Shown: positions 45,437-54,460 of the stretch, one piece after another
How positions within the stretch are numbered: the first letter of the stretch is position 1
How the letters are laid out: the number at the start of each line of letters is the position of its first letter
Assembly (NCBI RefSeq): GCF_001190745.1
Contig: NZ_CP012196.1
Coordinates: 372,001 to 436,000, forward strand
Reading direction: 5' to 3'
DNA length: 64,000 bases
Source: Campylobacter gracilis
GTDB lineage: Bacteria > Campylobacterota > Campylobacteria > Campylobacterales > Campylobacteraceae
The notes under the pieces: generated by a model
What the model was told of the DNA's origin: nothing
What the model saw: only the letters and a program-made list of their open reading frames with translations
Databases searched by the model: none
Position numbers and translations under genes: made by a program

Positions 45437-46401
45437 GCGTGCTTCCTAAAAGCGAGGTATAGGAAAAATGGCGCGCCGAAAAAGGAGGTCACCACGCCGA
45501 TCGGAATTTCTACCGGCGATAGGATGTTTTTAGCTATGACGTCGCAAAACAAAAGAAAAAGCCCGCCCGTAAGCGCGCTAGCCGGGATCAACACGGCGTT
45601 GCTAGACGTGCGAAGCGCCATGCGAAGCGTGTGCGGAATGATAAGCCCCACGAAGCCTATCATCCCCGTAAATGCGACCGAAAAGCCGATGATGAGCGAG
45701 GAGACGATGAGCAGGCTTTTTTTGGACTTCTCGACGTTGAGCCCCAATGACTTCGCCTCCTCATCGCCGTTTAAAATGATATTTAGCTCGTGACGCTTCG
45801 CGTAAAAATACGCCATGCAAAACAGCAGCGGCGGTAGCAAAAGCGCGATCTTATACCAATTCGCCCCGCCTAGATAGCCCATCATCCACGCCGTAATCCT
45901 AAAGCTATCCTCTCCGATTAGATAGACCGCAAAGGAGGTAAATGCGCCTAAAAACGACGATACGGCGATACCTACGATCAGTAGCGTCGAGATCGAGCGG
46001 GTGTGGGCGGCGAGCTTAAAGATCACGATCGACAGCGCGCTTGCGCTTAAAAACGCGAAAATTCCGTAAAAAACGTCGCTAAGCCCCAGCAGATAGGCTA
46101 TGACTGCGCCAAAAGTCGCTGCCGAGGCGATGCCGATGATGTATGGGTCTGCAAGCGGGTTTAAAAACACGCTTTGCACTACCACCCCCGAAGTTGCCAG
46201 CAGCGCGCCCACTAAGATGCCCATTACTAGGCGCGGCAGGCGCATTTGCAGCAAGATGAGCTGCTTGGTCTCGTCTATCTCGCCGAAGGTGAAAAATTTT
46301 GCGATGTCACCCAGCGAAATGCTCGCCCCACCGCTGCTAACGGCTACTAAAGCAAGCAATATGAAAGCTGCAATTAGAAAGAGATAAAATTTAAAGCTCA
46401 T
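45433..46401 (-). CDS. FecCD/HmuU-type ABC transporter permease
   Basis: A 322-residue inner-membrane permease with nine or ten hydrophobic segments. RLPRLVMGILVGALLATSGV and NPLADPYIIGIASAATFGAV near 53-105, and GFVGLIIPHTLRM near 245-257, are signatures of FecCD permeases. It is the first transporter gene of the probable heme operon and overlaps an upstream 62-codon frame by four bases. Confidence 0.92.
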   Translation of the reverse strand: MSFKFYLFLIAAFILLALVAVSSGGASISLGDIAKFFTFGEIDETKQLILLQMRLPRLVMGILVGALLATSGVVVQSVFLNPLADPYIIGIASAATFGAVIAYLLGLSDVFYGIFAFLSASALSIVIFKLAAHTRSISTLLIVGIAVSSFLGAFTSFAVYLIGEDSFRITAWMMGYLGGANWYKIALLLPPLLFCMAYFYAKRHELNIILNGDEEAKSLGLNVEKSKKSLLIVSSLIIGFSVAFTGMIGFVGLIIPHTLRMALRTSSNAVLIPASALTGGLFLLFCDVIAKNILSPVEIPIGVVTSFFGAPFFLYLAFRKHA

Positions 46402-46586
46402 AGCCCACCAAGCGAACTATACGCGCAGATTTCGTCGCGGCGGATATTTTTAAAATTTAAGCGGTGCCAGGAATTTATGCGCGCGGAATTTATGAAATTT
46501 TCACGGCCGGCGCCATCATTTTTGCAGCTTGCATAGCTTTTGATATCAGCACGAAAAAGTACGTAGCCGCACACCTGATCCGGCAT
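46398..46586 (-). CDS. Possible 62-residue leader peptide of the heme operon
   Basis: Starts at an ATG preceded by AGGAGGAAATTT, one of the strongest ribosome sites in the window, and stops overlapping the permease start (ATGA). The peptide begins MPDQVCGYVLFRADIKS, has three cysteines and no membrane segment, and matches nothing I know. It may be a leader that couples translation to the transporter, or the stump of a lost first gene. Confidence 0.4.
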   Translation of the reverse strand: MPDQVCGYVLFRADIKSYASCKNDGAGRENFINSARINSWHRLNFKNIRRDEICAYSSLGGL

Positions 46587-46951
46587 AAATTTCCTCCTAA
46601 AAGTATTCGCGATTTTTATTAAGAAATTAAAATCGTTATCATGGGATTTTATCGCTTGATTTCTTAAACCGCGATAAATTCCGTAATGACTAGGAGCGTG
46701 GAGTTAAATTTAGGGCGATTAAATGTTAAAATTTCACGCGTCGCCAAGCCGTCTATTTAAATTTGAAATTCAAAATTTTGGCGCTAAATTTCAATGCCGA
46801 AAGAGCTCTTTTTAATTTCGCGATTCAGCTTTAAATTATAAAAACGCCGATAAAATACGCACTAAATTTTATTTAACGAGCCCCGCTTTAAAGGCGCAAG
46901 CCGTTTGTTAAACGACGAATTGCGCCAAAGCCGCTCGTTAAGCTTTAAGGA
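46587..46951. other. Divergent promoter region between the heme operon and cstA
   Basis: About 365 AT-rich bases holding the promoters of both units and no gene. A Fur-like site is listed separately. Nearer cstA, imperfect repeats AGCCGTTTGTTAA (46899) and AGCCGCTCGTTAA (46929) lie 30 bases apart and could be a regulator's half-sites. Confidence 0.5.
46625..46642 (-). promoter_or_regulatory. Possible Fur box upstream of the heme operon
   Basis: On the minus strand ATGATAACGATTTTAATT lies about 40 bases before the leader start. It shares the TGATAA-n-GATTTTAA pattern of Fur boxes, though imperfectly. Iron control fits a heme-iron operon. Confidence 0.4.
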
Positions 46952-46957
46952 GTGAGC

Positions 46958-49039
46958 ATGAAATTTTGGCAAAAGATCCTTTGGGCGGCGGTCGCCGTCA
47001 TAGGGGCGTGGTGTTTCGGCGTACTTGCGCTAAATAAGGGCGAGAGTATCAGCGCCGTCTGGCTCGTAATAGCCAGCGCGTGCATCTATCTGATCGGATA
47101 CACCTTCTACGGGCGCTTTATCGCGTATCGCGTCTTTGAACTCGATGATCGTCGCGCAACTCCTGCGGTGATCCGAAACGACGGACGCGATTACGTCCCT
47201 ACGAACAAATACGTCCTTTTTGGCCACCATTTCGCCGCTATCGCAGGCGCCGGACCGCTCGTAGGTCCCGTAGTGGCCGCACAGATGGGCTATCTGCCCG
47301 GCACTATTTGGCTTTTGGTAGGCGTCGTGCTTGCAGGCGCGGTGCATGATTTCATCGTGCTCGTGCTATCCACGCGACGCGGCGGCAAGAGCCTAGGCGA
47401 GATGATAAAAGAGGAGATGGGTAAGCTCACGGGCGGCATCGCGATGATCGGAATTTTTTTCATCATGCTGATCATCGTGGCGATTTTGGCGATGGTCGTC
47501 GTAAAGGCGCTCGCAAACTCGCCGTGGGGGCTTTTTACGATCGCGATGACTATACCGATCGCCATATTTATGGGAATTTACATGAGGTTTTTGCGCCCGG
47601 GCAAGGTCAGCGAGGCATCGATCATCGGCTTTGTTTTGTTGATGCTTGCGCTTTGGGGCGGGCATTACGTCTCGATCGATCCGTACTGGCACGACGTTTT
47701 TTCGCTAAAGGGCGAGACGCTCGCGCTTCTTACGATCGGCTACGGCTTTATCGCGGCGATTTTGCCCGTGTGGCTGCTGCTTGCGCCGCGCGATTATCTA
47801 AGTACCTTCCTTAAGCTCGGCGTCATCATCGGCATGGCGGTCGCGATAATCTTTGTCGCGCCCGAGCTTAAAATGCCCGCTACGACAAAATTTATCGACG
47901 GTACGGGTCCCGTTTTTGCAGGTCCGATATTTCCGTTTTTATTTATCACGATCGCATGCGGCGCGATTTCGGGCTTTCACGCGCTGATCTCCAGCGGCAC
48001 GACGCCGAAGATGCTCGAGCGCGAAACCCACGCTCTTTTCATCGGCTACGGCTCGATGCTTATGGAGAGCCTCGTGGGCGTAATGGCGCTCGTAGCGGCG
48101 TGCATCCTAAGCCCGGGCGAATACTTCGCTATCAACTCACCCGCCGCGGTACTGGGCAAAGACGCGGTAAGCGCTGCGGCGTATATAAACTCTATCGGAT
48201 TTAGCATTACGCCTGAGCAGATCGGAGCCTTGGCTTCAAACGTCGGCGAAACCACGATGATGAGCCGCACGGGCGGCGCTCCTACCTTTGCGATGGGGCT
48301 AACGATGCTTCTGCATCAGATCATCGGCGGCAAGGAGCTGATGGCGTTTTGGTACCATTTCGCGATTTTGTTTGAGGCGCTGTTTATTCTGACCGCAGTC
48401 GATGCGGGCACGCGCACCGGGCGCTTTATGGTGCAAGAAATTTTAGGCAACGTTTATAAGCCATTCTCCGATACTAAAAATTCCCTCTACGGCATCATCG
48501 CGACGGTGATCTGCGTGGCGGGCTGGGGCTATCTGCTTTACAGCGGCGTTACCGATCCTATGGGCGGAATTTACACGCTGTGGCCGCTTTTCGGTGCGTC
48601 CAATCAGATGCTCGCGGGCATCGCGCTGCTGCTTGCGACGGTGGTGCTTTTTAAAATGGGCAAGCAAAAATACGCCTTCGTCACGATCGCTCCTGCGATT
48701 TGGGTGCTTATAACCACGCTTTATGCGACGATCTTAAAGCTGATGCCGGCTAACGGCGAGCGCGTGCACGACGCGGTAAGCCACGTGGCTATCGCGCAAA
48801 ATACCGCCGCCAAGCTCGCTAGCCTGAGCGATCCCGCGGCGATCGAAAAGGCACAGGCTATCATCAGAAATAACGTCATCGACGCCGTGCTATGCGCTCT
48901 TTTCGTCGTCGTTACGATCATAGTCATCGCCCAAACGATCCGAATGTGCCTTAAAATTTCAAAAGGCGGCGCGAACGAGGGGTATTTCAAACTGGCAGAA
49001 AGCGAGCACATAGATAGGGGCGTTTATGAAAAAGTTTAA
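46958..49039 (+). CDS. cstA: Carbon starvation protein CstA (pyruvate/peptide transporter family)
   Basis: A 693-residue inner-membrane transporter with about 16-18 hydrophobic segments. Family signatures include PTNKYVLFGHHFAAIAGAGP and VGPVVAAQMGYLPG near the first third, HDFIVLVLSTRRGGKSLG, SSGTTPKM near residue 345 and DAGTRTGRFMVQE near 480. CstA homologues take up pyruvate and, in C. jejuni, peptides. The ATG at 46958 lies behind TAAGGAGTGAGC; a GTG two codons earlier is in frame. The small partner gene overlaps its end by 14 bases. Confidence 0.95.
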   Translation: MKFWQKILWAAVAVIGAWCFGVLALNKGESISAVWLVIASACIYLIGYTFYGRFIAYRVFELDDRRATPAVIRNDGRDYVPTNKYVLFGHHFAAIAGAGPLVGPVVAAQMGYLPGTIWLLVGVVLAGAVHDFIVLVLSTRRGGKSLGEMIKEEMGKLTGGIAMIGIFFIMLIIVAILAMVVVKALANSPWGLFTIAMTIPIAIFMGIYMRFLRPGKVSEASIIGFVLLMLALWGGHYVSIDPYWHDVFSLKGETLALLTIGYGFIAAILPVWLLLAPRDYLSTFLKLGVIIGMAVAIIFVAPELKMPATTKFIDGTGPVFAGPIFPFLFITIACGAISGFHALISSGTTPKMLERETHALFIGYGSMLMESLVGVMALVAACILSPGEYFAINSPAAVLGKDAVSAAAYINSIGFSITPEQIGALASNVGETTMMSRTGGAPTFAMGLTMLLHQIIGGKELMAFWYHFAILFEALFILTAVDAGTRTGRFMVQEILGNVYKPFSDTKNSLYGIIATVICVAGWGYLLYSGVTDPMGGIYTLWPLFGASNQMLAGIALLLATVVLFKMGKQKYAFVTIAPAIWVLITTLYATILKLMPANGERVHDAVSHVAIAQNTAAKLASLSDPAAIEKAQAIIRNNVIDAVLCALFVVVTIIVIAQTIRMCLKISKGGANEGYFKLAESEHIDRGVYEKV

Positions 49040-49241
49040 ATTTAATCCGCTCGCAGCCCCAAGGGCCGTGGCGAGGTTTTTGGCGCGCGCGGATGCCGCG
49101 CTTGCGCCACTCATCGGGCTCGGCGATTACGAGGGCTACCTGCGCCATTTCAGAAGCGCTCATCCTGACGAAGTCCCGCTAAGCAGGGCGGAATTTTTCC
49201 GCGCGATGCAAGATAGCAAGGCAAAAAACGTCAAGTGCTGA
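49026..49241 (+). CDS. Small CstA-associated YbdD/YjiX-family protein
   Basis: A 71-residue protein with the family plan of YbdD: a helical first half, GLGDYEGYLRHFRSAHPDE in the middle and PLSRAEFFRAMQD near the end. These proteins are encoded with CstA-type transporters across proteobacteria and appear to help their function. It starts inside cstA behind ATAGGGGCG, so translation is coupled. The final KC is unusual but harmless. Confidence 0.85.
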   Translation: MKKFKFNPLAAPRAVARFLARADAALAPLIGLGDYEGYLRHFRSAHPDEVPLSRAEFFRAMQDSKAKNVKC

Positions 49242-49616
49242 TAGCGGCGAAAGGGCGCGGTCGCGCCATACAAATCGTTGTTGATCTGAAATTTTAAATT
49301 TGATATGGTGCGGGCGTGCGAGTCATGAAATTTATCCGGTTGCTCGGGATAAAATTTCGCGCATGCCTCTTAAGAGCGCTTTAAATTTGCTTGCACTTAG
49401 GGCGTTAAGATTTATACTTGCCGTTGCGCTGTACTCATCGCTAGCCGCGACGCTTTGCAACGACCTCGCCTGCATTTCGTAGAATTTTTAAACGGGTATT
49501 TCCGCGCCTTGGTAGAATTCTATATAAAATTTTTTTAGCAAACCTGCCTTAATTAAAGGCGTGAAATCATAGCTGCAAATTTTAAATCAGGAATATGGGT
49601 GTGCTTGGACCATGGC
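49242..49616. other. Intergenic region after cstA, no firm gene
   Basis: About 375 bases. GGCGC-GGTC-GCGCC at 49255-49268 can form a short hairpin after the YbdD-like gene. A 39-codon frame at 49363-49482 reads as a signal-peptide-like hydrophobic peptide (starts MPLKSALNLLALR) but has no ribosome site. Confidence 0.4.
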
Positions 49617-50855
49617 TTAGATCTCATAGCAGGTTAAAATTTGCTCCGCGTCCTCGTCGTAAGCGTTATCGACTAGTACGAGATCGCGGGTGCATTCGGG
49701 CGTATGTTGCCGCCATTCATTTTTCTCCGGCATGCGGTGCGCATACATTTCGTCTTTGCCTGGCGCGCGACGAGCAGATCTCTTATTTTCGTCGCGGCGG
49801 CCGCCCTCGGACGTAAAATTTTGCTCGGCAAATGCGCCCTTCTGCTTCGCTTCGTATTTTGTGCTCGCAGCCCGGCAAGAAGCAGCCGCAACGACGCCTA
49901 AAATTCTCGCGCCTTTTTGTTTAAATTTATGCGTCAAAATAGGCTTTGTCGCGAGATATCGGGCGGGATCATTTTGTTCAAATTTATCCATCGCTTCGCA
50001 CCTGGATTTACTCGCCTCGCCCTGAGTAAATTCGCCCGAGCCGCCGTTCTCGAAGCCGCCCGCTTCGCTACGCATGAGATTAAGAATCCTCAGCTCATTC
50101 AGCTCGTTTATAAAGTGCCCGCGCCAGCCGTCTGATTCATCCGCCGCAAGCTCGAATTTATCGAAATCAAAGTCCAGCTTCACGCGGAATTTAACGTTAA
50201 AATTCGCGTCCGTAAAAACAAGCTCGTTAGCACCCTCTATTTCGCCGTTTTCGCCCGCTTCGCCCACGCGAATGCAGTATCCGCCGCCCGCGCGCTGCAC
50301 CTGCGTCATAGGGCAAGCTTTAGCGATGATTTTAAGCTCGCAACTGCTCAAATTTAGGCGGTAAATTTGACCCGAGCGCGTAAAAATCAAGAAATTTAGC
50401 TCATCCTGCTTAAAAATCTCCGCGCAGCCCTTTAATCGCTTTCGCGTGCCCGCCTGCGTCTTAAAATCGTAAATAAAAAGCGTGTCATCGGTCGCCGTAA
50501 TAGCCTTTTTATCGCCGTCCTTGCTACTTAGCGCGATAAAGTTGCCGTATTTTAGCACGCCCTTTTTGTGCTTTGAGATGAGCGCGAGATCCGCGGCGTT
50601 AAATTTATAAATCGTGTCAATAAAGCCCAAAACTACGAGCGTGCGGCCGTCATCGTCAAAGGTCGCGGCACGGGTAAAATCGCGGAAAGGCGCGCTAGCT
50701 AGCTGCTCGCCGCTTGCAAGCGAAAATTTTCTAAGCTTCATCTGCTTTTGCTCGTCGTTATCGCCTGCGTAAAATGCGCGATCGCCCTTTATCAGGATGT
50801 TTTCGCCGATATCGCGAAGTCTGTTTTGAAGCCTACTTTGCCATAAAATTTTCAT
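49617..50855 (-). CDS. Cytoplasmic beta-propeller-like protein with low-complexity tail
   Basis: A 412-residue protein starting at the ATG at 50855, which has AAAAGGAGCGACCG before it; an extension to 50888 is in frame but lacks a site. Residues 1-235 have repeating strand blocks such as DRAFYAGDND, RTLVVLGFIDTIYKFN, DTLFIYDFKT and SGQIYRLNLSS, resembling WD/PQQ-type propeller blades. From about 255 on it becomes charged and low in complexity (GGFENGGSGEFTQGE, later Arg/Lys/Glu-rich), ending with LVLVDNAYDEDAEQILTCYEI-like sequence that looks conserved. So the last blade is probably interrupted by inserted sequence. No signal peptide. Function unknown; similar in plan to the broken gene at 1601-2702. 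Confidence 0.6.
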   Translation of the reverse strand: MKILWQSRLQNRLRDIGENILIKGDRAFYAGDNDEQKQMKLRKFSLASGEQLASAPFRDFTRAATFDDDGRTLVVLGFIDTIYKFNAADLALISKHKKGVLKYGNFIALSSKDGDKKAITATDDTLFIYDFKTQAGTRKRLKGCAEIFKQDELNFLIFTRSGQIYRLNLSSCELKIIAKACPMTQVQRAGGGYCIRVGEAGENGEIEGANELVFTDANFNVKFRVKLDFDFDKFELAADESDGWRGHFINELNELRILNLMRSEAGGFENGGSGEFTQGEASKSRCEAMDKFEQNDPARYLATKPILTHKFKQKGARILGVVAAASCRAASTKYEAKQKGAFAEQNFTSEGGRRDENKRSARRAPGKDEMYAHRMPEKNEWRQHTPECTRDLVLVDNAYDEDAEQILTCYEI

Positions 50856-51447
50856 CGGTCGCTCCTTTTGTTTGTGCGCAAAGAACACAGCGCGATTTAT
50901 CGCTTTTAATTTGCGCTAGCGGTTTTATCGGCGCGCATGCTAATACTTGAATTATTGCTTTTAAATTTACACTATTTGCGCGGCGCTCGCTACCGATTTA
51001 ATCGACATTTGAGCCGTGCTTTGCGGGCAAATTTATCCGCATAAATTTCGATCGTTTACGTAGTTTATTCTCTTTAATTAATTCACGGCCATGCACCGAT
51101 AGGTGGTTGAATTTCTATGTCGCACAGATTTTGTGGGCAGCATATTTTAAATTTAAAGCAATTGCGCTATATTTATCTGACATCTCTTACCGATACTTTT
51201 GTTCCGCGCTAATCAGATCTTGCACTTGGCATCGTTAAAGGCAAACACCTCAACGTGAGTGTTTCCGCAATCAAAAATCTCTTGCTAACGACGCTTTTTG
51301 CGATCACTTTCATATCGGCGTTTAGATTGTAAATTTTACTCATTTTCTTCCTTTTGTAAATTTGCGCGTCATTGTAGCTAAAGTTTTCAAGCGATTTGTT
51401 GATAGGGGTTATCTTTTTTTTAAAAACCAATGATAAAAAATGACAAA
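50856..51447. other. Intergenic region bordering the Hachiman genes
   Basis: About 590 bases. Most is AT-rich without a gene. On the minus strand an ATG at 51343, preceded by AAGGAAGAAA, opens MSKIYNLNADMKVIAKSVVS; the frame then degenerates, but two frames over the DNA reads EIFDCGNTHVEVFAFNDAK and stops. That suggests the stump of a small gene with a frameshift at about 51280. Just before the Hachiman end, 51390-51425 is T-rich and could terminate transcription. Confidence 0.4.
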
Positions 51448-53517
51448 TCATAATTTCTTTAATATGTCAACCTCATATGTACTTAAATCAATTTTTTCAA
51501 AATTCTTTTTCACATATTCAATAATATTGTTATTGGGCATATCTTTAAACTTTTTTAACGCGGAGGCGGGAACTCCAAAATCTAAAAGTATACTTAACTT
51601 ATTATCCACTCCTTCATGTTCCAGAATAGAAATAAATGCAGAATAATTAGCAGCTTGTTTGCCATTGAGATAATTTACAATGCTTTCTAATACACTAAGC
51701 CTTTTAGGTATTTCGAATTTGGCTTGATTTCTGATAAAACCAAATACTTTTGAAACAGATAAGTTAATGATACTCTCTTCATTCTTACCTCGATTGGCAT
51801 CTAGCGTATGCTGATACTTAATCTCATTACTTATAATAGAGTGCAAATTTCCACCCCGGATTATTTGATGGCATTTTTGAGCTAAGAATTTATAACTATC
51901 TCCTTTATTGCCTTCCAATAAATGATCTACTATACATAATGTACGAGATAATGTTTTATAAGTAGGAATTGGTGCATCCCAGCTCAATTGATTCAATATC
52001 TTTTTTCTACCCTTTAAGCAATTATAAAGGTGCTTTTGCTTTTCAATACTATAATAGTTCGATTTAAAAATTTGCAATAAATCTGCAGGTAAATCTTTAA
52101 TTAATTCTTCATATATTCTTCTCTTTTGGTCTTTTATATCTTCATTATTTAGATTAATTAAAATTTCACTCTGCAGACTATCATCTTGAGTAACTATGGG
52201 AACATCTATATTTTCCATCTCTTGCCTTGGAGGATCATCAAAACAATATACTTTTCCAGTATAGTATTTCATCATTCTTCCAGCACGCCCCTTGATATTA
52301 TTAAAATCAAAATAAGTCAGCTTGCTTGTGCCTTTGCGCATATCATATATGATAATATTTTTTGCGACAGTGTTTACACCCTCTATTAATGAGGTAGTTG
52401 CAAATAATATATTTATTTTATTGTTATTAAAATAGTCGAGTTGAGCATTAACAATATGCCTAGGATATTGACCGTTATGTAAACCTATACCTTTTTGTAA
52501 GTATTTTTTTAAATTCCATTTTACGGAAACGTTTTCATCAATCCATTCAAAAATTGGGAAAGTATTTTCTGTGCCTTTTTTATTATCTCTAATAAATTCA
52601 TTTGACAATTCTTCTGCTTGAGCAGGGGATTTAACATAAACTATAGTAGGCTCACTTAAACTATTTAATAGCCCAAACAGCTTCATTTTCCTTTCTTCCT
52701 TGGAACTACAGCTTATTTTTTCCAATTCTTGTCTTACTAATGAATACTCCGTTTTAAAGAAATTTAGACTATATTTTTTAATAAAATCATTATCAACGCT
52801 ATCTACCGATGGAGTCAATAATATTAATTGCGGATTTCTAAACATTACTTTGTAAAATGCAATGTTTAATTGGCTGACTCTATCGTCGTGTTTATGGTTT
52901 GATATTTTATAAAATTCATCAACTATAAATAAATCTATATTGTTAATTTTGGGTAAAATATCTAAAACTCGCTCACTGGTTAAAATAAACAAGTTGTTTG
53001 TTTCATTTATATCCTGGCTTGTATTAACCACGATATTATAAAAATCTTGATAATTTTGGAGCTTTTTTCTAGTTTCATCAATTAGTGCCAATGTCGGCTG
53101 AATAATTAATATATTGCTATATTTTTTTCTTGCTACAAATTCTTGTATTAGTAAGCTTTTACCAAAACTAGTAGGTGCGGAGATAAGTAAATTTTGTCTA
53201 TTTGAGATTTTTTCCTCTAATACCTTCTGCCAGTAGTGAAACGCTACTCTATTATTTTCAAAATCGTTTATAAATTTAGATTTGTGGTACTCGCACCTAA
53301 CTAATGCAGCAGTATTAAGCAATTCATTTTTATCTTTTAAATATGGATAAAAACCAAAACTTTCAATTAAATCAATAAAAACAGGTCTTATATTTTCATT
53401 AACGTACTTCCAGTTTTCTAAGACCAAGATCAGGCTATCCATATCTTCATTGGCCGAAATTTCTTTGGCTATTTTAAAACTCTTATTTAAATCTGACAAA
53501 TCTAAAATTTCAAACAT
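51448..53517 (-). CDS. hamB: Hachiman defence helicase HamB
   Basis: A 689-residue superfamily 2 helicase. Walker A APTSFGKS at 114-121, motif Ia QPTLALI at 140-146, Walker B VDEFYK at 199-204 (DEFY in place of DEAD/DEAH), LTPSV near 234-238, and the later NNIKGRAGRMM arginine-finger motif near 405-415. The pairing with a DUF1837 (HamA) gene, whose stop overlaps this start by one base, identifies the Hachiman anti-phage system. In characterised Hachiman, HamB surveys DNA and releases HamA to degrade it (from memory). Codons and composition are far more AT-rich than the neighbours, a sign of recent transfer. Confidence 0.88.
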   Translation of the reverse strand: MFEILDLSDLNKSFKIAKEISANEDMDSLILVLENWKYVNENIRPVFIDLIESFGFYPYLKDKNELLNTAALVRCEYHKSKFINDFENNRVAFHYWQKVLEEKISNRQNLLISAPTSFGKSLLIQEFVARKKYSNILIIQPTLALIDETRKKLQNYQDFYNIVVNTSQDINETNNLFILTSERVLDILPKINNIDLFIVDEFYKISNHKHDDRVSQLNIAFYKVMFRNPQLILLTPSVDSVDNDFIKKYSLNFFKTEYSLVRQELEKISCSSKEERKMKLFGLLNSLSEPTIVYVKSPAQAEELSNEFIRDNKKGTENTFPIFEWIDENVSVKWNLKKYLQKGIGLHNGQYPRHIVNAQLDYFNNNKINILFATTSLIEGVNTVAKNIIIYDMRKGTSKLTYFDFNNIKGRAGRMMKYYTGKVYCFDDPPRQEMENIDVPIVTQDDSLQSEILINLNNEDIKDQKRRIYEELIKDLPADLLQIFKSNYYSIEKQKHLYNCLKGRKKILNQLSWDAPIPTYKTLSRTLCIVDHLLEGNKGDSYKFLAQKCHQIIRGGNLHSIISNEIKYQHTLDANRGKNEESIINLSVSKVFGFIRNQAKFEIPKRLSVLESIVNYLNGKQAANYSAFISILEHEGVDNKLSILLDFGVPASALKKFKDMPNNNIIEYVKKNFEKIDLSTYEVDILKKL

Positions 53518-54440
53518 TAATTTTGCTCTTTTTTTAATTTTTCGTGTAGCTGCTTTACTAGCTTAAATTTACTTTCTACCGGAAACAAAAATAAATTTAT
53601 TTTAAGTCTATATTTATTGCCAAAATCTTTAATTTTTTGATCAAATTTTTTTCTAGTATCTTTTGCAAATTTCTCCAATATATCTTTAAAATCGTTATGC
53701 GTATTTCCTGAATCGTTAAATTTAAAATTGTCTAAAATTTTACTATCAAATAGTGCAAAAAAGCAAGCATTTATATTTGATAGTCTTTGTATAAAAGTAC
53801 TAGATTTAATTAATTTCCTTATTTCATCACTCACTTCTTTATCGTCATAATAATCGCTTAATCTATTATTGATGATTGCAAATTCAGAATCAAAAAAATT
53901 AACATTAAAATGCCCAAATAAATCATTAGCCAGATCCTGTAATGCATTTGATAGGCTTTTATAAAATTTACTCTCACCTATCCAGAGTTCATTCTTCTCT
54001 TTGTCATAATGAACCGCATCAAAACCATGAACCATTCCGCTTGGACTATCTTTAAAATATATTTTGGATATAAGTTGTGGTTTATTAAATTGTCTTTCCA
54101 GTAAATAATATAGTATAAGCTCTCCAAATTCGCCACGCTTTAAATATTTATCTTCTGCATCCTCATCTGCCGATATGAAATATTCGTTAGCTTCTTTAAT
54201 CTCTTTAACTTTATAAAGCAACTCCATGCCGTCCCTAGTAGCTTTTCTAGGACTAGATTCCGATGAAATCTTTAAAGCTCTTTTTTTACCGAGTGCAAAG
54301 AATGGAATTTCATTAAAAATTTCCTCATTCCACTCATCTATTTTTTGATATACCCGTCCTTCATCGTTTATATCAAAAACGATATGAAAGCAATACGTTT
54401 TAATGCTTTCATACTCATACTTACTTGTTAGATATTTCAA
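53517..54440 (-). CDS. hamA: Hachiman defence nuclease HamA (DUF1837)
   Basis: A 307-residue DUF1837 protein. The nuclease-type residues are in place: RGEFGE at 102-107, VHGFDAVHY near 137-145 and IGESKFY at 154-160, the E...D...ExK arrangement of PD-(D/E)XK enzymes. DUF1837 next to a large helicase is the definition of Hachiman. It starts only 20 bases past the guaA stop on the same strand, so it may be expressed from guaA transcription as well as from any promoter of its own. Strongly AT-rich, as is hamB. Confidence 0.88.
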   Translation of the reverse strand: MKYLTSKYEYESIKTYCFHIVFDINDEGRVYQKIDEWNEEIFNEIPFFALGKKRALKISSESSPRKATRDGMELLYKVKEIKEANEYFISADEDAEDKYLKRGEFGELILYYLLERQFNKPQLISKIYFKDSPSGMVHGFDAVHYDKEKNELWIGESKFYKSLSNALQDLANDLFGHFNVNFFDSEFAIINNRLSDYYDDKEVSDEIRKLIKSSTFIQRLSNINACFFALFDSKILDNFKFNDSGNTHNDFKDILEKFAKDTRKKFDQKIKDFGNKYRLKINLFLFPVESKFKLVKQLHEKLKKEQN

Positions 54441-54460
54441 AATTTAAGCCTGACCAAATT

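Noticed and set aside
49363-49482. 39-codon hydrophobic peptide frame after cstA
   Set aside because: Looks like a signal peptide but has no ribosome site and no downstream domain.
51448-54440. Type I or III restriction-modification for the helicase-nuclease pair
   Set aside because: No methyltransferase or specificity subunit is present; HamA motifs and the two-gene layout fit Hachiman.
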